Positions 1 through 11,645 of a stretch of 64,000 bases of DNA are shown here, piece after piece. The stretch covers positions 41,523,501 through 41,587,500 of the forward strand of contig NC_090291.1 of the NCBI RefSeq assembly GCF_037392515.1. Reading direction: 5' to 3'. The position numbers and the translations under genes were made by a program. The notes below the pieces were generated by a model, which saw only the letters and a list, made by a program, of their open reading frames with translations, searched no databases and was not told the DNA's origin. The first letter of the stretch is position 1; each line of letters begins with the position of its first letter. This DNA comes from Haliotis asinina (lineage: Eukaryota; Mollusca; Gastropoda; Lepetellida; Haliotidae).

Positions 1-1203
1 TCAAAGACACCCTAAACATAAACAGTATATTATCTATTCCCATTCTCTTTCTTGTCTTCAAGCTATTAAGAATATTTCTTGCAAACATCCACTTTTAATA
101 GCAATTATTGAATTGTATAATGATCTTGCCACTGGCCAATACGACATCGTCTTTTGTTGGTTACCAAGCCATGTAGGAATCTCTGGTAACCATTGGCTGA
201 CCTTGCTGCTAAAGCAGCACTCAACAAATCTGTGACACCACTTCTTATTCCTTATATTGATTACAAAGCCACCATTAGATCCTATATCCGTGATCTGATG
301 CAGAAGAAGTGGGACACCCAAGTGGGTATCAATAAATTACATGAGATATAACCTTACATTGGTTATACCCACTTGGGCTGTCAGTCCAGATTTGAAGAGG
401 TTATTTTACGACGATGTCGTATTGGCCACACTAGATATACTCATGCGTACCTGTTAAAAGGTGAGGATCCTCCATTTTGTATCCCTTGTGATGAGAGAGT
501 TGCAGTCAAACATATTCTGCTTGACTGCGTTGAATTCTCCATCACAAGGGATAAGTATTTTACAGTTAAAACAATGAAGGATCTTTTTACCAGCGTTAAT
601 TCTCATTTAATTATAGGTTTTTTAAAAGAAATTGACTTTTTGGTTGAAATTTGAATAGTGTGTTTCTGTAAATAGATGTATTTAATGATTGTAGTTTGAA
701 TTAGTAACTTGAATTGTTGGTGGCTGTACACTCAAAGGGGGTTGAAGTGTTGTAAAATTATTGTCCTCCTGAGAGGGTACGTAAGTCCAAAAACATTCAC
801 AGTAAATTTAAGTCTACCAGGTTTTTAATCGTAGTATTGATGTTCTTTTAATTTTGGCTATTTTTTCGTACAATCGCCAGCAGCTGAAGGGATGGTGTAA
901 ATCCAACTAGGGTCCATGTAGGTAGCAAAGGTACTGTAAGTCCCCATGGTCCCTAGTGTGGTGATCTACCTTCTGTTGGTGGCGATCTATGGTCTGTTTT
1001 TACATTGTATTGGCTAAATAGTGATATTAGTTTTAACTTTCCATGCTAGTTTTAATTGAAATTGTGATATTCTAGTACTTTTACTGTCCTTCGTTGACAG
1101 ATTTTACCACATAATGCATATATTTCATTTATATGTTCTCGTCACGATATGGCTGAGATATTGCCGATGTGACGTAAAATATTAACTCACTCACTCACTC
1201 ACT
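1..1203 (+). mobile_element. Degenerate 3' end of a non-LTR retrotransposon (LINE A) with RNase H remnant
   Basis: The plus strand encodes broken pieces of a LINE C-terminus. Around 145-235 an RNase H-like stretch reads FCWLPSHVGISGN, then needs a frameshift near 200 to continue as ADLAAKAALNK. An in-frame TAA follows near 349. From about 373 to 654 the frame is open and contains a Cx2Cx7Hx4C knuckle (FCIPC...VKHILLDC), as found at the C-termini of several RNase H-bearing LINE clades such as Jockey and I. The non-coding tail runs to about 1203 and ends in (CTCA)n. The 5' part lies outside the window. Frameshift and stop show it is dead. The clade assignment is tentative. Confidence 0.75.
373..654 (+). 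pseudogene. LINE A ORF2 C-terminal fragment with Cys/His knuckle
   Basis: This is the longest surviving open piece of LINE A, about 93 codons, ending at TGA 652-654. It carries the Cx2Cx7Hx4C knuckle in its second half and the phrase RRCRIGHTRYTHAYLL before it, both typical of the region after RNase H in LINE polyproteins. The same frame upstream is interrupted by a TAA near 349, so the piece is a relic, not a host gene. Confidence 0.7.
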
Positions 1204-1354
1204 TATCATGCCTTGCGGTCTTGACATGTTATAGTAATGTGAACTACCCCATACCTCTTGTACATCTCTGTAACACATTTACATGTATTTAGCCATTGAC
1301 GAAAGCAGTTATCTTAGTGTACAAAGGAATAAATCGTAGAGTCTTTAGCTGCGG

Positions 1355-2535
1355 TTATATTAATAATAATGGACAGCATTTATATAGCGCTAATCTGCGT
1401 AATGACTCTTTGCACATTTCTCTCACAAAAATTGGATGGAAAAGTACACATTAAGAGAAAGCTTGTTTAAATAAGAATGTTTTTAAACCAGTTTGGAATG
1501 AACTTAGAGAAGGGGAATTGCGGAGTTCATTTGGAAGAGCTTCCAGATTGAGTGCGCACTTTGAAAGAGCGTTGTCCTGCTGACTTTAAGTTGTATTTTG
1601 GGACTTTTAACAGTTTCTCACTGGAAGAACGGAGAGTTCGTGGTGCCTTATCAGTACAAAGGTCTCTGGACAGGTATGGCAGTAGTGAACCATCAAAATG
1701 GCGAAACAAGTGTTGCAATCTTGTATTTGCATCGAAGCATTATAGGCAGCCAATGCAGATGCTGCATGAGAGTTACATGATTATACTTCCGTCTCTTTAT
1801 CACCTGTACTCGCTTGAGTCAAACAATGTCGTCAAGAGGGAGATCAAAGAAAACTGAACTGCAGTAGTCCAGCCTTGAAGTGATAAAGTAACTTACAGGA
1901 CTGGCTGCTGTGTCGTCAGACAGGTATGGTCTAATAAAAGCAAGCCGGCGCATCTCATGGAAGCAAACATGTGATACACTATTGATGTGGTTATGAAGAG
2001 TTAGTGACTGATCTAGGTGCACCCCCAGGTACTTCACACAAGGTTGGAAGGGAATATCACTCCTACAAGAGCTGACTCATCTATAATGAGTTTTAGACGG
2101 CTAGGTGCGCCAACTGGCATAAGTTCTGTTTTTTCAGTGTTCAGTTTCAGTTTATTACTGAGCACCCATTCCAAATTTGTCGTCATGATGTGTTTGACCA
2201 CATCGAAGTCCTGTGGATGACCACTATTTGGACATTTCGGTGTCTTCTTCAAGTTCACAGTCATGAGATGACCACTGAGAGTGATTGTACATATAAAGTA
2301 AATAATACTGGCCCTAGGATAGAGCCCTGTGGAACTCCATACTCGAGGGAACTGGTATCGGACTGCATGAAATCAAGTACAACTCTCTGTGTACGTCTAC
2401 TGACACATGATTAAACCATGCTAATACGGTACCTCGAATGCCATATGTTATTTCCATCCGCTTTTATAGACTTGAGTGGTCCAGCGTATCAAACGCCGCA
2501 CTCAGATCCAATAGAGCCATCAAGGAGACTACTTG
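1355..2535 (-). mobile_element. Degenerate CR1/L2-like LINE (LINE B), reverse transcriptase C-terminal half
   Basis: Read on the minus strand from 2535 downward, reverse transcriptase motifs appear in order but in shifting frames: LLDLSAAFDTLDH near 2525-2485, EYGVPQGSILGPVLF near 2350-2305, LSNKLKLNTEKTEL near 2160-2110, KYLGVHLDQSLTLHNHI near 2035-1985, then SRLDYCSSVFFDLPLDDIV near 1880-1820. HLHWLP follows near 1770-1750 and YLSRDLCTDKAPRTLRSSSEKLLKVPK near 1680-1600. The 3' end has the GCGCTATATAAATG phrase and an ATT-rich tail near 1355-1390, as in many CR1/L2 elements. The catalytic FADD box is not recognisable, and stops and frameshifts abound, so it is inactive. It lies tail to tail with LINE A. 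Confidence 0.75.
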
Positions 2536-4323
2536 CCTTTCATCAGCAGAATATCACTTTTTACTGATATGTACAGTTTTTGATAATCTATGTCAGTGAT
2601 ATATGGCCAAGGAACACCACGATTATTCTTACATGATAGAATTTAATCTCCTCATGCCACTTAACCAAACATTTGTTGATAAAAACATAACCTGATATAT
2701 TCACCATGCCCCGCATACCCCGTAAGTGAAACATGCTCTTGTAAAGTATGTAATACTTATGTGTGATGAACCAATCAATGTTGTACCAGGTGCCGTTGGT
2801 CCACATCAGTACTGAAATAAAGAAACAGTTAGAAAATATGCGCGTTGAGGAAGTTGGATACAAAATACCCAAATGTCAAGAAATTGCTAAATTTGGCATC
2901 ATTTTGTGGAATAATCTATCCCCAAACTAATGAAGTAATAAAAAAGGAATCACCACGGCATTTGTTTGGCACCATGTGAAAAAGTAATGTGTCAATAGAA
3001 GTTCTCTCTAAAGTTAAATTTTTACTTCTATTATTCAGTGTGTGTTTTTGAACAATATTTCAGTATTGATATGAAATAAAGCAGGAAAACAATTTTCTAG
3101 GCATTATGATTTGACACGCTAATTATCTTTGGAAAAGACTGGAATTCAAAAGCATATTAATTTATCAATAAAACAAAAAAGATTTTAATACTTAAAAGAT
3201 TATTTTATAAAATAATTTTGTATAGTAAATTCACACTAGATTGATATTAAAAAAAATTATGTTACCGGAGTGTATCAACATTTTCTGCAATTGAAACAGC
3301 GCAGCCAAATTAAATTGATAAGGGGAGATAACTCTAGCCCAGGTTTACCCGGGATAAATGGTTGTGATACCAAAATATCATGAAGAATGATCAGAAGCAA
3401 GAAAACTAATGTAGAAATAACTGCGTAACATAAATACGCGCTCCGACGGTCGTATACCGTCGCATACGAAATGCCCACAAACAAAGGTATTCAACCCATG
3501 TAATGCAGGCCTATAGTGAAAGATTATGCAGTTTGAAAAACAAAGAAAAGACTTTAAAAATAAGAAAATCTAACATATAGAGATTGAAGCCAACGTTTAC
3601 ACGGTGACACGTGATTTTATGGTCTTTACTCTCCACTTCCACCCTGCTGATACTATAAACTTCAAGACAGACCATAGGTATTACTCTAAGTCAACGAACA
3701 TGTCCAAGATATTGAGATTTGTCCATTAATTTGGCCATTAATTATTTACATATATTTACGCCGGAATGATTTTAATTTCACGATCACGTTGATTTTCATA
3801 TCCTAGTTAAAAGTGAGCACAGTACTATATACCCATATGGCCTTTCATTTTGGATTTACTCTTTGACTAAAGTAACATAGTGGAAACCTTTGTGACTACA
3901 ATAACAAATTCACTTTAATGCTATGTGTTTCTATGAAGGTAACGCTTCAGGGTATTATCAATCCCGACGTCTTTTCCTAACTGAACAACAAAGGATGGCT
4001 TGCGAGAGCTCCTGCAAATACTCGTACTTATGCATTACAAAAAAGGTTTTACACTTATTGTCAGAATTTTAAGAAACTAAACGTAAAAACCAGCACTGGT
4101 TATGAAGCATTTACCTCTAACAAAAAACCACTGAGACACTTTCACAAATATGGAAACGTCAAAGAACAAAATAAATGACGTCACTATTCGAGAGCCGACA
4201 TTCGAACCTTAACCTTTCTCTATACTACCAGCTGTTTTAATATTATCGATGATGCATACTTGGAGCAATTTTTCAGGCTGAAACCATCAACAAACAATAC
4301 ATTGGGACAGGTACCCCTAATTG
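2536..4323. other. AT-rich intergenic DNA, nothing recognised
   Basis: About 1.8 kb between LINE B and the repeat fragment at the array border. No exon with convincing splice sites, no long ATG-initiated ORF and no repeat family seen elsewhere in the window was found on either strand. Confidence 0.4.
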
Positions 4324-4391
4324 TGTGAGTTTAGTTTCACGACACACTCGGCAATATCCCAGCCATATATAGGCAGTCTCTAGATAATCCT
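4324..4391 (-). repeat. 5'-truncated copy of repeat family C (tail only)
   Basis: The sequence begins gtgtgagtttagtttcacg and continues with ggcaatatcccagccatat. This is the reverse complement of the shared 3' end of family C and of the SINEs here (atattgc...cgtaaaactaaactcactcac). Only about 70 bp remain. It ends about 10 bp before the left border of the 2.9-kb array. Confidence 0.6.
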
Positions 4392-5222
4392 CTCTGAACT
4401 AGTTACTATACAGGTTTATGGGAAAATATTTAGTGTTGTGTAATCTGTATGTCTGCTTGCTTGCGGGTGTTGGTGTGCATCTGTGTATATTTGTGTAAAG
4501 AACCCTTCTGCTTTCCTCTGGGACTACAATAATCAGAAGCTGCAATAAATATCAATAGACATTTGGTCATAAAATATGTTATTATCAAAGTACAATGTCG
4601 AGTCTTGTAGGAAAGCTGTCAAACTTTACTCAGAACTATATGTTACTGACTCCAAACTCCATTCAAGTAAGGGACTATATTCTCCCATGTATCTGCCGGG
4701 CCATGGTGAAAGGTTGGAGTACTTAACTGTCTGAGACCATGTGAGAGGACATCGGCTTCCATGATCATATACTTTTCGCCAGACTCTTGAAACAAACAAA
4801 CAACTGCAGTTGGGAAGAAACTTGGCTGTCTTGAGAACGAATCAGTGCATTACTGGAGATGTGTATAAATCCTTAGCCTAAATGTCATTGCATGGGTGCA
4901 TTGAGACACACGTAATTGTTGTATGGGAACATGCACACGTCTTGAACTATCAACTGTTTGGGCCTTTTGAATCAGTTATGATAGTCTGAGATCAAATGGG
5001 ACTTTCTATATTTGGGGACAGAAATAGTCTACTTGCTTGCTTCAACGTCTTTATAAGAGTATCTCTTGGATTCTCTTGGCCTTTGTGGGCAATGAATCCT
5101 ATGTGATTATAGTATGCAGGACAATGTTATCAGATAGTTTCCTTACATTCTTTTCAGTCTTGAATCTGATTGTAGCGGAGGGAAAAGACAAAGAAAGATG
5201 AAATTGAAACATAACTCAATGC

Positions 5223-5228
5223 TTTATT
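5223..5228 (-). promoter_or_regulatory. Polyadenylation signal AATAAA of copy 1
   Basis: The plus strand reads tttatt, so the minus strand has AATAAA, starting 113 nt past the stop codon of copy 1. A T-rich stretch follows on the minus strand, as expected of a cleavage and polyadenylation region. The same hexamer sits at the same offset, 118 to 113 bases below the first base of the stop triplet, in all 15 copies. Confidence 0.75.
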
Positions 5229-5340
5229 GGTATTCAATGAGGAATATACAGACTGGGTGGATACATCATAGTGAGTGGAATGGACCAATATGATGTCAAA
5301 TGTCCAGCATCTGATGGCAATATGATGATCCTGGGATGTT

Positions 5341-5837
5341 TTACCCGTGGTGTCCGCCTCCATGACCACCACCACCTCCATGGCCTCCACCTCCATGGCC
5401 ACCACCTCCATGACCTCCTCCATGGCCGCCACCTCCATGGCCTCCGCCTCCGTGACCACCACCTCCGTGACCACCACCACCACCTCCATGGCCTCCACCA
5501 CCTCCATGGCCTCCACCACCACCATGGCCTCCACCACCACCATGGCCGCCACCACCACCATGGCCAGCAAGGGCGGACCCAAGGAAGACTGTCAATAATG
5601 GAAAGAAGTCAAGCGATTCATAAGCGATCACACAAGATACCATTCCTACAGAGGAAATTCCTTTTCCAACCCTGATAAACGTTTGGAGCAATGTAGAAAC
5701 TGTGCCAATCATAAGGTTGTCAGTGTACTTGCCGAGCCACTTCACAAACTCTGCAATACTAGTAACGTTGTTCCTTACAAAGTTTAGAAAGCAGACTTAC
5801 CCAAGACTACAACCACTGCAACGTTAAGAAGGCGCAT
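5341..5837 (-). CDS. Secreted Gly/His-only peptide gene, copy 1 of 15
   Basis: Two coding exons join exactly. Exon 1 is 5801-5837 (ATG at 5837, 37 nt, donor GTAAGT). Exon 2 is 5341-5588 (248 nt, acceptor TTGACAG, stop TAA). Together they make 285 nt, or 94 residues. Residues 1-20 (MRLLNVAV...FLGSALA) form a textbook signal peptide with an Ala-Leu-Ala cleavage site. The remaining 74 residues are 59 Gly and 15 His, in blocks of three to six Gly separated by single His, ending HHG. Calculated mature mass is about 5.4 kDa, with no Cys, no aromatics and no acidic residues. The ATG has A at -3. A TATA box lies at 5903-5911. I do not recognise a named orthologue. Gly/His-rich secreted proteins known elsewhere bind Zn or Cu (worm jaw proteins), form sclerotised tissue (squid beak) or are antimicrobial (plant shepherins). 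Any of these roles would be inference here. Confidence 0.85.
5589..5800 (-). other. Intron of copy 1 (212 nt)
   Basis: Minus-strand intron starting GTAAGT at 5800 and ending in a pyrimidine-rich tract and TTGACAG at 5589. It separates the signal-peptide start from the rest and lies in phase 1. It also explains why an apparent open frame extending upstream of the Gly/His region is not coding: that extension is intron and would start at GTG. Confidence 0.8.
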
Positions 5838-5902
5838 CTTGCCAGCTACGTTTACCCAGTAGAGAATAAACGATGTGAATGTTGCTTTTGTAAGTCACTA
5901 CA

Positions 5903-5911
5903 CCTTATATA
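5903..5911 (-). promoter_or_regulatory. TATA box TATATAAGG of copy 1
   Basis: The minus strand reads TATATAAGG, with its 5' end 74 nt upstream of the ATG at 5837. Initiation about 30 nt downstream would give a short 5' UTR of about 45 nt. The element is present in every copy at the same offset (one base closer in copies 3 and 7), so each gene has its own core promoter. Confidence 0.75.
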
Positions 5912-8126
5912 CCTGTGGTACAGGAAATCAGGATGTTGAATCTAATTGCCCACACTGGACGATTTGGCGAAAATTAAATTCCAAGATGACTTTTTACACT
6001 CTTAGATCGTGAAAGATGAATCCTATTATGTAATAACACACGGGACGATCTCACTTGCTTCTCTATATGATGCATATCTTCCTGTATAAATAGAAAAATA
6101 CATCTGTGAAAATTTGTGACCAGGCCTGGCAACCCGTGGCTCAGCTCACTGCTGAAAAGCATGATAGAGTTGATGGTTGATGGAATGCAATTGCAGCTAC
6201 AGACGGCTGGTGATAAATACGAATGGGGAGAGAATTCATGAAACAAAGAGTAAATGTCTAACTGCAGTATTTCGTTGAATGCAGATAGTAATTAGAATAA
6301 GCAACCATTACTATGAGTCAAGAATCATTATCAAGGTATGTCAAATCCATGTTTTAAGGTAAACTCAATGGCAAGCTACTTATTTATAATCAAAGTTAAT
6401 GTGAAGTGGTGGGATTTTTCTCTAGCTTGAGTTATAATTTCAAAACTTCAATACCTACCTTTTGTGATTTCAAAGTCTCAATATATACTGCGATGAGAGC
6501 ATCCTCTTTGTTCTAATTGTAGCAAATCCTAAATTACGCCTCAAACGGGTCAACACTTACAACAATGCGGGTACTGATTACATGGACAAGAAATCCATCT
6601 GATTTTCTCAAGAACTAGTGCTATGAATATTTTGTCTTGATATGGACACGGGAGTAAAGAGAGCATTGGTTGGCTACCCCTTCCTCAGTAAATGTGTTGA
6701 TAGCAAACTAGAGCAGGAAGAGAGGTGGGGAGTTATGCTCTGTTGCTTCACATGCTTTGGTGTCCTGACATGTAACAATTAAAGGAGTGGGATACATGAT
6801 GTCAACCTAACTGCAATCAGAGTGTGTTAATGCAAGTGTTAGAGTGCATGCGTGAGTCTGTACGTTGGCATATGCCTGTGTTTCCATACAGGTTCCACAC
6901 TGAATCAGAATCACATACTCCTTGAGAGAGTACCGTTTGTAAACAAGTGAAGAGACAAAGACGTGTGACAGCTTTGACTGGAGGAAAACGTGTAAGATGT
7001 TTAAGGTTTTTAAAAAGCACATCCATTCAGTAATTAAAACCTGACCACGATTTTACCTATTTAGAGCTGTCATTTTTATCACCATGACCTATACTTATGT
7101 GTGTACAGATATGTTCAAGTAGGTGACATTTGGTGTGGAACTGAGCTTGATGTGTTTAGCTTCCTGTGCTCCGAAAGTTAGCCGACCAAGTTGGCCAGAA
7201 ATTGTATTTTCTTGTAGTTTAAAGGATAGGCTGTATCCATGTGTACAGGGAATAGTTGTTGATAGCCTGGGTGTTTATCTAAAAGCAATAAGGTTACTAT
7301 AGAAGTCTATGGGAAAACATATAGTGTTGTGTAATCTGTATGTCTGCTTGCTTGCGTGTGTTGGTGTGCATCTGTGTATATTTGTGTAAAGAACCCTTCT
7401 GCTTTCCTCTGGGACTACAATAATCAGAAACTGCAATAAATATCAATAGACATTTGGTCATAAAATATGTTATTTTCAAAGTACAATGTCGAATGTTGTA
7501 GGAAAGCTGTCAAACTTTACTCAGAACTATATGTTACTGACTCCAAACTCCATTCAAGTAAGGGACTATATTCTCCCATGTATCTGCCGGGCCATGGTGA
7601 AAGGTTGGAGTACTTAACAACTGTCTGAGACCATGTGAGAGGAAATCGGCTTCCATGATCATATACTTTTCGCCAGACTCTTGAAACAAACAAACAACTG
7701 CAGTTGGGAAGAAACTTGGCTGTCTTGAGAACGAATCAGTGCATTACTGGAGATGTGTATAAATCCTTAGCCTAAATGTCATTGCATGGGTGCATTGAGA
7801 CACACGTAATTGTTGTATGGGAACATGCACACGTCTTGAACTGTCAACTGTTTGGGCCTTTTGAATCAGTTATGATAGTCTGAGATCAAATAGGACTTTC
7901 TATATTTGGGGACAGAAATAGTCTACTTGCTTGCTTCAATGTCTTTATAAGAGTACTTGTATCTCTTGGATTCTCTTGGCCTTTGTGGGCAATGAATCCT
8001 ATGTGATTATAGTATGCAGGACAATGTTATCAGATAGCTTCCTTACATTCTTTTCAGTCAGTCTTGAATCTGATTGTAACGGAAAGAAAAGACAAAGAAA
8101 GATCAAATTAAAATATAACTCAATGC
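5912..8126. other. Array spacer (representative: between copies 1 and 2)
   Basis: About 2.2 kb separates the promoter of one copy from the poly(A) signal of the next. I find no second gene in it. Two open frames recur in most spacers: 90 codons on minus just upstream of the promoter, and 88 codons on plus antisense to the 3' end. Both begin at TTG, not ATG, and show no recognisable domain. The spacer is nearly as conserved as the gene, which fits recent duplication and homogenisation better than a coding role. Confidence 0.6.
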
Positions 8127-8244
8127 TTTATTGGTATTCAGTGAGGAATATACAGACTGGGTGGATACATCATAGTGAGTGGAATGGACCAATATGATAT
8201 CAAATGTCCAGCATCTGATGGCAATATGATGATCCTGGGATGTT

Positions 8245-8741
8245 TTACCCGTGGTGTCCGCCTCCATGACCACCACCACCTCCATGGCCTCCACCTCCAT
8301 GGCCACCACCTCCATGACCTCCTCCATGGCCGCCACCTCCATGGCCTCCGCCTCCGTGACCACCACCTCCGTGACCACCACCACCACCTCCATGGCCTCC
8401 ACCACCTCCATGGCCTCCACCACCACCATGGCCTCCACCACCACCATGGCCGCCACCACCACCATGGCCAGCAAGGGCGGACCCAAGGAAGACTGTCAAT
8501 AATGGAAAGAAGTCAAGCGATTCATAAGCGATCACACAAGATACCATTCCTACAGAGGAAATTCCTTTTCCAACCCTGATAAACGTTTGGAGCAATGTAG
8601 AAACTGTGCCAATCATAAGGTTGTCAGTGTACTTGCCGAGCCACTTCACAAACTCTGCAATACTAGTAACGTTGTTCCTTACAAAGTTTAGAAAGCAGAC
8701 TTACCCAAGACTACAACCACTGCAACGTTAAGAAGGCGCAT
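8245..8741 (-). CDS. Secreted Gly/His-only peptide gene, copy 2 of 15
   Basis: Exon 1 is 8705-8741 and exon 2 is 8245-8492, with TATA box at 8807-8815 and poly(A) signal at 8127-8132. The encoded 94-residue preprotein is identical to copy 1, including the same pattern of silent codons in exon 2. The 3' UTR differs from copy 1 by a few bases. Confidence 0.85.
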
Positions 8742-11148
8742 CTTGCCAGCTACGTTTATCCAGTAGAGAATAAACGATGTGAATGTTGCTTTTGTAAGTC
8801 ACTACACCTTATATACCTGTGGTACAGGAAATCAGGATGTTGAATCTAATTGCCCACACTGGACGATTTGGCGAAAATTAAATTCCAAGATGACTTTTTA
8901 CACTCTTAGATCGTGAAAGATGAATCCTATTATGTAATAACACACGGGACGATCTCACTTGCTTCTCTATATGATGCATATCTTCCTGTATAAATAGAAA
9001 AATACATCTGTGAAAATTTGTGACCAGGCCTGGCAACCCGTGGCTCAGCTCACTGCTGAAAAGCATGATAGAGTTGATGGTTGATGGAATGCAATTGCAG
9101 CTACAGACGGCTGGTGATAAATACGAATGGGGAGAGAATTCATGAAACAAAGAGTAAATGTCTAACTGCAGTATTTCGTTGAATGCAGATAGTAATTAGA
9201 ATAAGCAACCATTACTATGAGTCAAGAATCTTTATCAAGGTATGTCAAATCCATGTTTTAAGGTAAACTCAATGGCAAGCTACTTATTTATAATCAAAGT
9301 TAATGTGAAGTGGTGGGATTTTTCTCTAGCTTGAGTTATAATTTCAAAACTTCAATACCTACCTTTTGTGATATCAAAGTCTCAATATATACTGCGATGA
9401 GAGCATCCTCTTTGTTCTAATTGTAGCAAATCCTAAATTACGCCTCAAACGGGTCAACACTTACAACAATGCGGGTACTGATTACATGGACAAGAAATCC
9501 ATCTGATTTTCTCAAGAACTAGAGCTATGAATATTTTGTCTTGATATGGACACGGGAGTAAAGAGAGCATTGGTTGGCTACCCCTTCCTCAGTACATGTG
9601 TTGATAGCAAACTAGAGCAGGAAGAGAGGTGGGGAGTTATGCTCTGTTGCTTCACATGCTTTGGTGTCCTGACATGTAACAATTAAAGGAGTGGGATACA
9701 TGACGTCAACCTAACTGCAATCAGAGTGTGTTAATGCAAGTGTTAGAGTGCATGCGTGAGTCTGTACGTTGGCATATGCCTGTGTTTCCATACAGGTTCC
9801 ACACTGAATCAGAATCACATACTCCTTGAGAGAGTACCGTTTGTAAACAAGTGAAGAGACAAAGACGTGTGACAGCTTTGACTGGAGGAAAACGTGTAAG
9901 ATGTTTAAGGTTTTTAAAAAGCACATCCATTCAGTAATTAAAACCTGACCACGATTTTACCTATTTAGAGCTGTCATTTTTATCACCATGACCTATACTT
10001 ATGTGTGTACAGATATGTTCAAGTAGGTGACATTTGGTGTGGAACTGAGCTTGATGTGTTTAGCTTCCTGTGCTCCGAAAGTTAGCCGGCCAAGTTGGCC
10101 AGAAATTGTATTTTCTTGTAGTTTAAAGGATAGGCTGTATCCATGTGTACAGGGAATAGTTGTTGATAGCCTGGATGTTTATCTAAAAGCTATAAGGTTA
10201 CTATAGAAGTCTATGGGAAAACATATAGTGTTGTGTAATCTGTATGTCTGCTTGCTTGCGTGTGTTGGTGTGCATCTGTGTATATTTGTGTAAAGAACCC
10301 TTCTGCTTTCCTCTGGGACTACAATAATCAGAAACTGCAATAAATATCAATAGACATTTGGTCATAAAATATGTTATTATCAAAGTACAATGTCGAATCT
10401 TGTAGGAAAGCTGTCAAACTTTACTCAGAACTATATGTTACTGACTCCAAACTCCATTCAAGTAAGGGACTATATTCTCCCATGTATCTGCCGGGCCATG
10501 GTGAAAGGTTGGAGTACTTAACAACTGTCTGAGACCATGTGAGAGGAAATCGGCTTCCATGATCATATACTTTTCGCCAGACTCTTGAAACAAACAAACA
10601 ACTGCAGTTGGGAAGAAACTTGGCTGTCTTGAGAACGAATCAGTGCATTACTGGAGATGTGTATAAATCCTTAGCCTAAATGTCATTGCATGGGTGCATT
10701 GAGACACACGTAATTGTTGTATGGGAACATGCACACGTCTTGAACTGTCAACTGTTTGGGCCTTTTGAATCAGTTATGATAGTCTGAGATCAAATAGGAC
10801 TTTCTATATTTGGGGACAGAAATGGTCTACTTGCTTGCTTCAATGTCTTTATAAGAGTACTTGTATCTCTTGGATTCTCTTGGCCTTTGTGGGCAATGAA
10901 TCCTATGTGATTATAGTATGCAGGACAATGTTATCAGATAGTTTCCTTACATTCTTTTCAGTCAGTCTTGAATCTGATTGTAACGGAGGGAAAAGACAAA
11001 GAAAGATCAAACTAAAATATAACTCAATGCTTTATTGGTATTCAATGAGGAATATACAGACTGGGTGGATACATCATAGTGAGTGGAATGGACCAATATG
11101 ATATCAAATGTCCAGCATCTGATGGCAATATGATGATCCTGGGATGTT

Positions 11149-11645
11149 TTACCCGTGGTGTCCGCCTCCATGACCACCACCACCTCCATGGCCTCCACCT
11201 CCATGGCCACCACCTCCATGACCTCCTCCATGGCCGCCACCTCCATGGCCTCCGCCTCCGTGACCACCACCTCCGTGACCACCACCACCACCTCCATGGC
11301 CTCCACCACCTCCATGGCCTCCACCACCTCCATGGCCTCCACCACCACCATGGCCGCCACCACCACCATGGCCAGCAAGGGCGGACCCAAGGAAGACTGT
11401 CAATAATGGAAAGAAGTCAAGCGATTCATAAGCGATCACACAAGATACCATTCCTACAGAGGAAATTCCTTTTTCAACCCTGATAAACGTTTGGAGCAAT
11501 GTAGAAACGGTGCCAATCATAAGGTTGTCAGTGTACTTGCCGAGCCACTTCACAAACTCTGCAATACTAGTAACGTTGTTCCTTACAAAGTTTAGAAAGC
11601 AGACTTACCCAAGACTACAACCACTGCAACGTTAAGAAGGCGCAT
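11149..11645 (-). CDS. Secreted Gly/His-only peptide gene, copy 3 of 15
   Basis: Exon 1 is 11609-11645 and exon 2 is 11149-11396, with TATA box at 11710-11718 and poly(A) signal at 11031-11036. The protein is identical to copy 1, but exon 2 has a silent change in one Gly block. The intron has aaacggtgcc where neighbours have aaactgtgcc. The 5' UTR has gtgcatgttgctttttaag, one base shorter. These intron and 5' marks are shared only with copy 7. Confidence 0.85.

Noticed and set aside
1552..1857. 101-codon plus-strand frame rich in charged residues
   Set aside because: The opposite strand here carries the C-terminal part of LINE B's reverse transcriptase, which explains the open frame.
5341..5745. 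134-residue minus-strand open frame covering the Gly/His repeat and its upstream intron
   Set aside because: It begins at GTG and runs through a clear intron. The exon 1 plus exon 2 model gives an ATG, a proper signal peptide and consensus splice sites.
5974..6246. 90-codon minus-strand frame just upstream of each promoter
   Set aside because: It starts at TTG and has no domain, signal or splice link to the downstream gene.
7931..8197. 88-codon plus-strand frame conserved in copies 2-15
   Set aside because: It starts at TTG, overlaps the 3' UTR and poly(A) signal of the Gly/His gene in antisense, and is conserved no better than the surrounding spacer.
8251..8502. Plus-strand Thr/Ser/Met/Ala-rich 83-codon frame in every unit
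   Set aside because: Another shadow frame of the Gly/His repeat. It starts at GTG with no promoter or splice context, and it could pass for a mucin-like protein.
8175..8579. Plus-strand His/Leu-rich open frame over exon 2, repeated in each unit and extended to 185 codons in copies 10 and 11
   Set aside because: It is antisense to the real gene, starts at GTG, and its length in copies 10 and 11 changes only because of a one-base intron insertion. It is a by-product of the codon repeat.
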